Assembly: GCA_025454075.1 (NCBI GenBank)
Contig: JALOPD010000077.1
Coordinates: forward strand, 1 to 13,931
DNA length: 13,931 nucleotides
From: Desulfobacterales bacterium
GTDB taxonomy: Bacteria > Desulfobacterota > Desulfobacteria > Desulfobacterales > UBA2174_A
Reading direction: 5' to 3'
A program made the position numbers and the translations under genes. The first letter of the stretch is position 1; the number at the start of each line of letters is the position of its first letter. Under the pieces are notes generated by a model that was not told the origin of the DNA, did not search any database, and saw nothing but the letters and a program-made list of their open reading frames with translations. Positions 11,976-13,931 of the stretch are shown here, piece after piece.

Positions 11976-13229
11976 TCACATCGGCACCCAGGACCTTCCG
12001 AAGAAGCCTCGGCTGAAGTAGCCGATGCCGACATACAGCGCCAGAACGATGAAGAGCAGCTTCAGCCACTTTTCCGGGATGTACTTCGCTGTTCTGGGCC
12101 CGATCATGGAACCGATGAAAACTCCGATCAATTGAATGCCGACCAGCGCCCAGTCCATGCCGGCTCCGGCGCGTGTGATATACGTGCCGATGCTCGTGAT
12201 CATGCTGATCAAGACCGCCAGCGCCGAGGTCCCGGCCACGACGAACATGGGCAGACCCACGATGCTGGTCAGGTAGGGCACGTACAGGAACCCGCCGCCG
12301 ACCCCGATGAAAGCCGAGATCGCCGCGATGACGACGCCGCCGAAGAAGGCCGCGATCGGGCTGAACGAGAAATCCGTGCCGAAAAAAGTCATCGTGGACT
12401 TCGTGATGCTGAAGGATTTCAACGTCACGCCTGCTGAGGCAATATCCGCTTTCTCCTTGACGGTCTTCTCGAATGCCTGGGAGGCGGCTTTGGCCGCTTT
12501 CTTGCCGGCCTGGCCCTTCGGGGTAAGCTCGTAGATCAAAACGAACCCTACGGTCAGGACAAAAACACCGAACCACCCCTGGTACTGGCTGAAGCTGACC
12601 TTGCCGCCGGTCAGCGAGGCCGCCAGGTAGGCGCCGACGATCGAACCCGCGCCGAGTGCGAGCCCCAGCGGCCAGGACATGCGCTTGGACTTGAGATAGT
12701 TGACGACGCTCACGATGGAGGAAAGCCCGACCAGGAACTGGTTGGAGGTCCGGATGCTGTCCGTCAGCGTCTTGTTGAGCCCGGGAGCGGTATCACGGAA
12801 GGTACGCACATAGTCGCCCAGGCCGTAAACCGTCATGTGCCCCACGCCGGCCATGATGCCCCCGAAAGCGCCGACGGTGGAAAAGACCCAGCCCACCCAC
12901 ACGGCCCATAAAAAGATGAGAACATTGCTGAGCTGCGGCGCGCCCGGGATGCCGAAAACCCCGCGCGGCGCGCTGGGGTCAATCTGCCCCTTGCCCTTGC
13001 CCTCGGGGGCCTTGGCGATTTCCTCCCCCAGTCTGGCCGGGAGGCCCAAGTTATTCCCAACCACCTTGGCCTTGACTTCCGCCGGCTTCTGCTCGGCCGC
13101 TGCCGGCGGCTGCGCCGGAGCGGCCGCCGGGGCCTGGGCCCACAGGCTGTCTGCGCCGGCCAAGGCAAAGGCCGCAGCCACTGCCAAAATCAAACTCCAC
13201 TTTCTGAACGAACCGATCTGCTTCATCAT
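11976..13229 (-). CDS. TauE/SafE-family exporter with N-terminal periplasmic extension
   Basis: TauE/SafE proteins are inner-membrane permeases linked to export of sulfite, sulfoacetate or other organic anions. This 417-aa protein begins with a signal-like helix (11-33, L-I-L-A-V-A-A-A-F-A-L-A-G-A) and an Ala/Pro-rich segment (33-48), then about 50 polar residues before the permease domain. The two family repeats appear as S-T-V-G-A-F-G-G-I-M-A-G (117-128) and A-F-I-G-V-G-G-G-F-L-Y-V-P (306-318), each opening a helix bundle. A polar insert (about 236-285, Lys/Ala-rich) joins the halves. Typical members have about 250-300 aa, so the N-terminal part and the insert are extra. AGGAGGG lies directly before two ATG codons; the second (13226) has the better spacing. 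A sigma54-type promoter precedes it at 13365-13380. The substrate is not determinable here. Confidence 0.88.
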   Translation of the reverse strand: MMKQIGSFRKWSLILAVAAAFALAGADSLWAQAPAAAPAQPPAAAEQKPAEVKAKVVGNNLGLPARLGEEIAKAPEGKGKGQIDPSAPRGVFGIPGAPQLSNVLIFLWAVWVGWVFSTVGAFGGIMAGVGHMTVYGLGDYVRTFRDTAPGLNKTLTDSIRTSNQFLVGLSSIVSVVNYLKSKRMSWPLGLALGAGSIVGAYLAASLTGGKVSFSQYQGWFGVFVLTVGFVLIYELTPKGQAGKKAAKAASQAFEKTVKEKADIASAGVTLKSFSITKSTMTFFGTDFSFSPIAAFFGGVVIAAISAFIGVGGGFLYVPYLTSIVGLPMFVVAGTSALAVLISMITSIGTYITRAGAGMDWALVGIQLIGVFIGSMIGPRTAKYIPEKWLKLLFIVLALYVGIGYFSRGFFGRSWVPM

Positions 13230-13364
13230 CCCTCCTGCCGAATGACCAGCCTATGCGCTGGACGTTGATTGCAACCTAAACCGGCGGTTGCGGAAATAAG
13301 AATTTAGATATTAAGGCTTCCCGGACTTTCTTCAATCGTAGCCGCGCAAGTTTAATCTGAGCTT

Positions 13365-13380
13365 AGCAAGTGGTATGCCA
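13365..13380 (-). promoter_or_regulatory. Sigma54 promoter of the TauE/SafE exporter gene
   Basis: Read on the minus strand from 13380, TGGCATA-N4-TTGCT matches the -24/-12 consensus TGGCACG-N4-TTGCW at ten of twelve positions. GG and GC are exactly ten bases apart. Transcription would start near 13354, leaving a leader of about 125 bases before the exporter start. The linked NtrC-family regulator is the obvious candidate activator. Confidence 0.6.
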
Positions 13381-13444
13381 CCAAGACGGCTCCCTACGCT
13401 GTTACCCCCACCTCCGGGGCCAATTCATCGCCGAGCACGACATG

Positions 13445-13475
13445 GTTGCAACATAGCATTATAACTATCTGCTAT
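13445..13475. promoter_or_regulatory. Dyad cluster, candidate enhancer site
   Basis: A perfect palindrome GTTGCAAC (13445-13452) is followed by ATAGCA (13453-13458) and its reverse complement TGCTAT (13470-13475), 11 bases apart. The cluster lies about 90-120 bases upstream of the expected exporter transcription start, a usual distance for NtrC-type activator sites. TTGCAA also occurs at 13269-13274. Confidence 0.3.
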
Positions 13476-13596
13476 AAAATGAAATTCACGCATGTTCAGA
13501 TGGCAGGCGGTCGCATCTTCAAGCGACTGTGAAACCGGCGGCCATTTTGCCGACATCATTTTCTGGACCCTTTTGCGGAGCCGATGCACCCAGATG

Positions 13597-13623
13597 ATTG
13601 CAAAAAAAATGATTCGCTGCAAT
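13597..13623. promoter_or_regulatory. Dyad ATTGCA-N15-TGCAAT, candidate enhancer site
   Basis: ATTGCA (13597-13602) and TGCAAT (13618-13623) are perfect reverse complements. They share the TTGCA core with the palindrome at 13445-13452. The dyad lies about 175-200 bases upstream of the expected rightward transcription start, within the range for sigma54 activator sites. Confidence 0.3.
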
Positions 13624-13750
13624 GTTTTTGTTTCACATTTTTACCATTCGGGGGTTTTTATTATTGCCTAAAAGGCGGGTGTTGTCGCTCCAGGTTTCTA
13701 TCCTATTCAAAAACCTTGAAAAAAATGTTAATAAAAAACCCTTCCTGCCG

Positions 13751-13770
13751 ACCGGAAAAGGTTTTTCGGT
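13751..13770. promoter_or_regulatory. Imperfect 20-bp palindrome at the rightward promoter
   Basis: ACCGGAAAAGGTTTTTCGGT is a near palindrome with four of five pairs correct in the outer halves and eight of ten overall. Its last base is the first base of the -24 element. It could be a repressor or activator site or a small hairpin. Confidence 0.35.
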
Positions 13771-13785
13771 GGTATGCTTATTGCT
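13770..13785 (+). promoter_or_regulatory. Sigma54 promoter of the rightward partial gene
   Basis: TGGTATG-N4-TTGCT matches the consensus TGGCACG-N4-TTGCW at ten of twelve positions, with GG (13771-13772) and GC (13783-13784) exactly ten bases apart. The predicted start is near 13796, about 104 bases before the ATG at 13900. Confidence 0.6.
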
Positions 13786-13899
13786 GATGACAGTGGGGAT
13801 TCCTGCGAGCTGAGCAGGGAAGGCTTTCCGGCACGGGTTCGATGACAGTCATCAACGGCCGGATCCATAATTCTAACCGGGTGGAGGTTTTCAAGGCCA

Positions 13900-13931
13900 A
13901 TGGAAAAGACCGTTTACAGCATGTGTTTCAT
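13900..13931 (+). CDS. Start of a gene, possibly a molybdopterin oxidoreductase (partial)
   Basis: Only ten full codons are present before the window ends: M-E-K-T-V-Y-S-M-C-F. GGAGG lies at 13883-13887, 12 bases before the ATG, a rather long spacing. The short peptide resembles the N-terminus of molybdopterin-dependent oxidoreductases, where a V-Y-S-x-C-x-x-C-x-x-x-C motif binds the first [4Fe-4S] cluster. Ten residues cannot settle this. A sigma54-type promoter lies about 115-130 bases upstream, which supports a real gene start. The exporter and two-component system diverge from it on the left. Confidence 0.4.
   Translation, partial: MEKTVYSMCF

Larger units (their letters stand above)
13230..13899. 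other. Divergent intergenic control region
   Basis: No gene is recognised in these 670 bases. Open frames of about 65 codons near 13584-13813 lack ribosome binding sites and family features. The stretch is notably more AT-rich than the rest of the window, especially 13580-13760. It holds two divergent sigma54-type promoter candidates (13365-13380 minus, 13770-13785 plus), two dyads between them and one dyad directly at the rightward promoter, each listed separately. The rightward leader (about 13796-13899) contains a short palindrome, GATGAC-A-GTCATC (13842-13854). Confidence 0.55.

Noticed and set aside
13584..13813. Two overlapping open frames of 63-67 codons in the right intergenic region
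   Set aside because: They are AT-rich, lack ribosome binding sites and overlap the rightward sigma54 promoter.
13827..13854. A possible tRNA T-arm around GGTTCGAT
   Set aside because: The flanking bases do not form the five-base T stem and no acceptor or anticodon arm can be built around it.

Overview
The window looks like a chromosomal segment of a GC-rich anaerobic bacterium, most likely a sulfate-reducing or syntrophic member of the Desulfobacterota (former Deltaproteobacteria). The inference rests on three things: a tungsten-type aldehyde:ferredoxin oxidoreductase with its own MoaD-like carrier, a TauE/SafE-type exporter, and a membrane histidine kinase coupled to a sigma54 response regulator, with sigma54-type promoters nearby. 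No rRNA, tRNA, CRISPR array or intact transposase was seen.

Left part (1-4430, + strand): a TatD-family metal-dependent hydrolase, preceded by a REP-like palindrome. Next is a small accessory island holding a 40-codon ORF with a near-consensus sigma70 promoter and a tandem operator-like repeat, a candidate integron attC site, and a Rid-family gene that lacks the RidA catalytic arginine. A gene-poor stretch follows, then a small conserved-looking gene interrupted in frame by an amber TAG, a 91-aa protein of unknown function, a HisN-type inositol-monophosphatase-family enzyme, and the mechanosensitive channel MscL.

Centre (4430-7792, + strand): a C-terminal remnant of an ArsB/SLC13-like anion transporter, a MoaD/ThiS-like sulfur carrier ending in GG, a second REP-like palindrome, the tungstoenzyme gene aor with all four cluster cysteines, a third REP-like palindrome, and a 96-aa protein with a duplicated W-L-x-V-x-C-P-x-x-S-C motif. 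A strong intrinsic terminator closes this side and is shared with the convergent genes.

Right part (7792-13229, - strand, convergent): a tightly coupled three-gene signalling operon joined by two ATGA overlaps. In transcription order it encodes a 165-aa histidine-containing membrane protein, a PAS-domain membrane histidine kinase and an NtrC-family sigma54 activator. Upstream of it lies a TauE/SafE exporter with an unusual N-terminal periplasmic extension, followed by a 188-aa coiled-coil membrane protein. The last 700 bases are intergenic and lead to the first codons of a rightward gene that resembles the start of a molybdopterin oxidoreductase.

The most interesting pattern is regulatory. 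Sequences with exact GG-N10-GC spacing and good TGGCA/TTGCT matches lie upstream of the exporter (- strand) and of the rightward partial gene (+ strand), divergently arranged around about 390 bases that contain dyads. A weaker match precedes the signalling operon. Together with the linked sigma54 activator this suggests one local regulon: sensor, kinase, activator, exporter, coiled-coil membrane protein and a Mo/W enzyme. The signal and the transported compound are not known.
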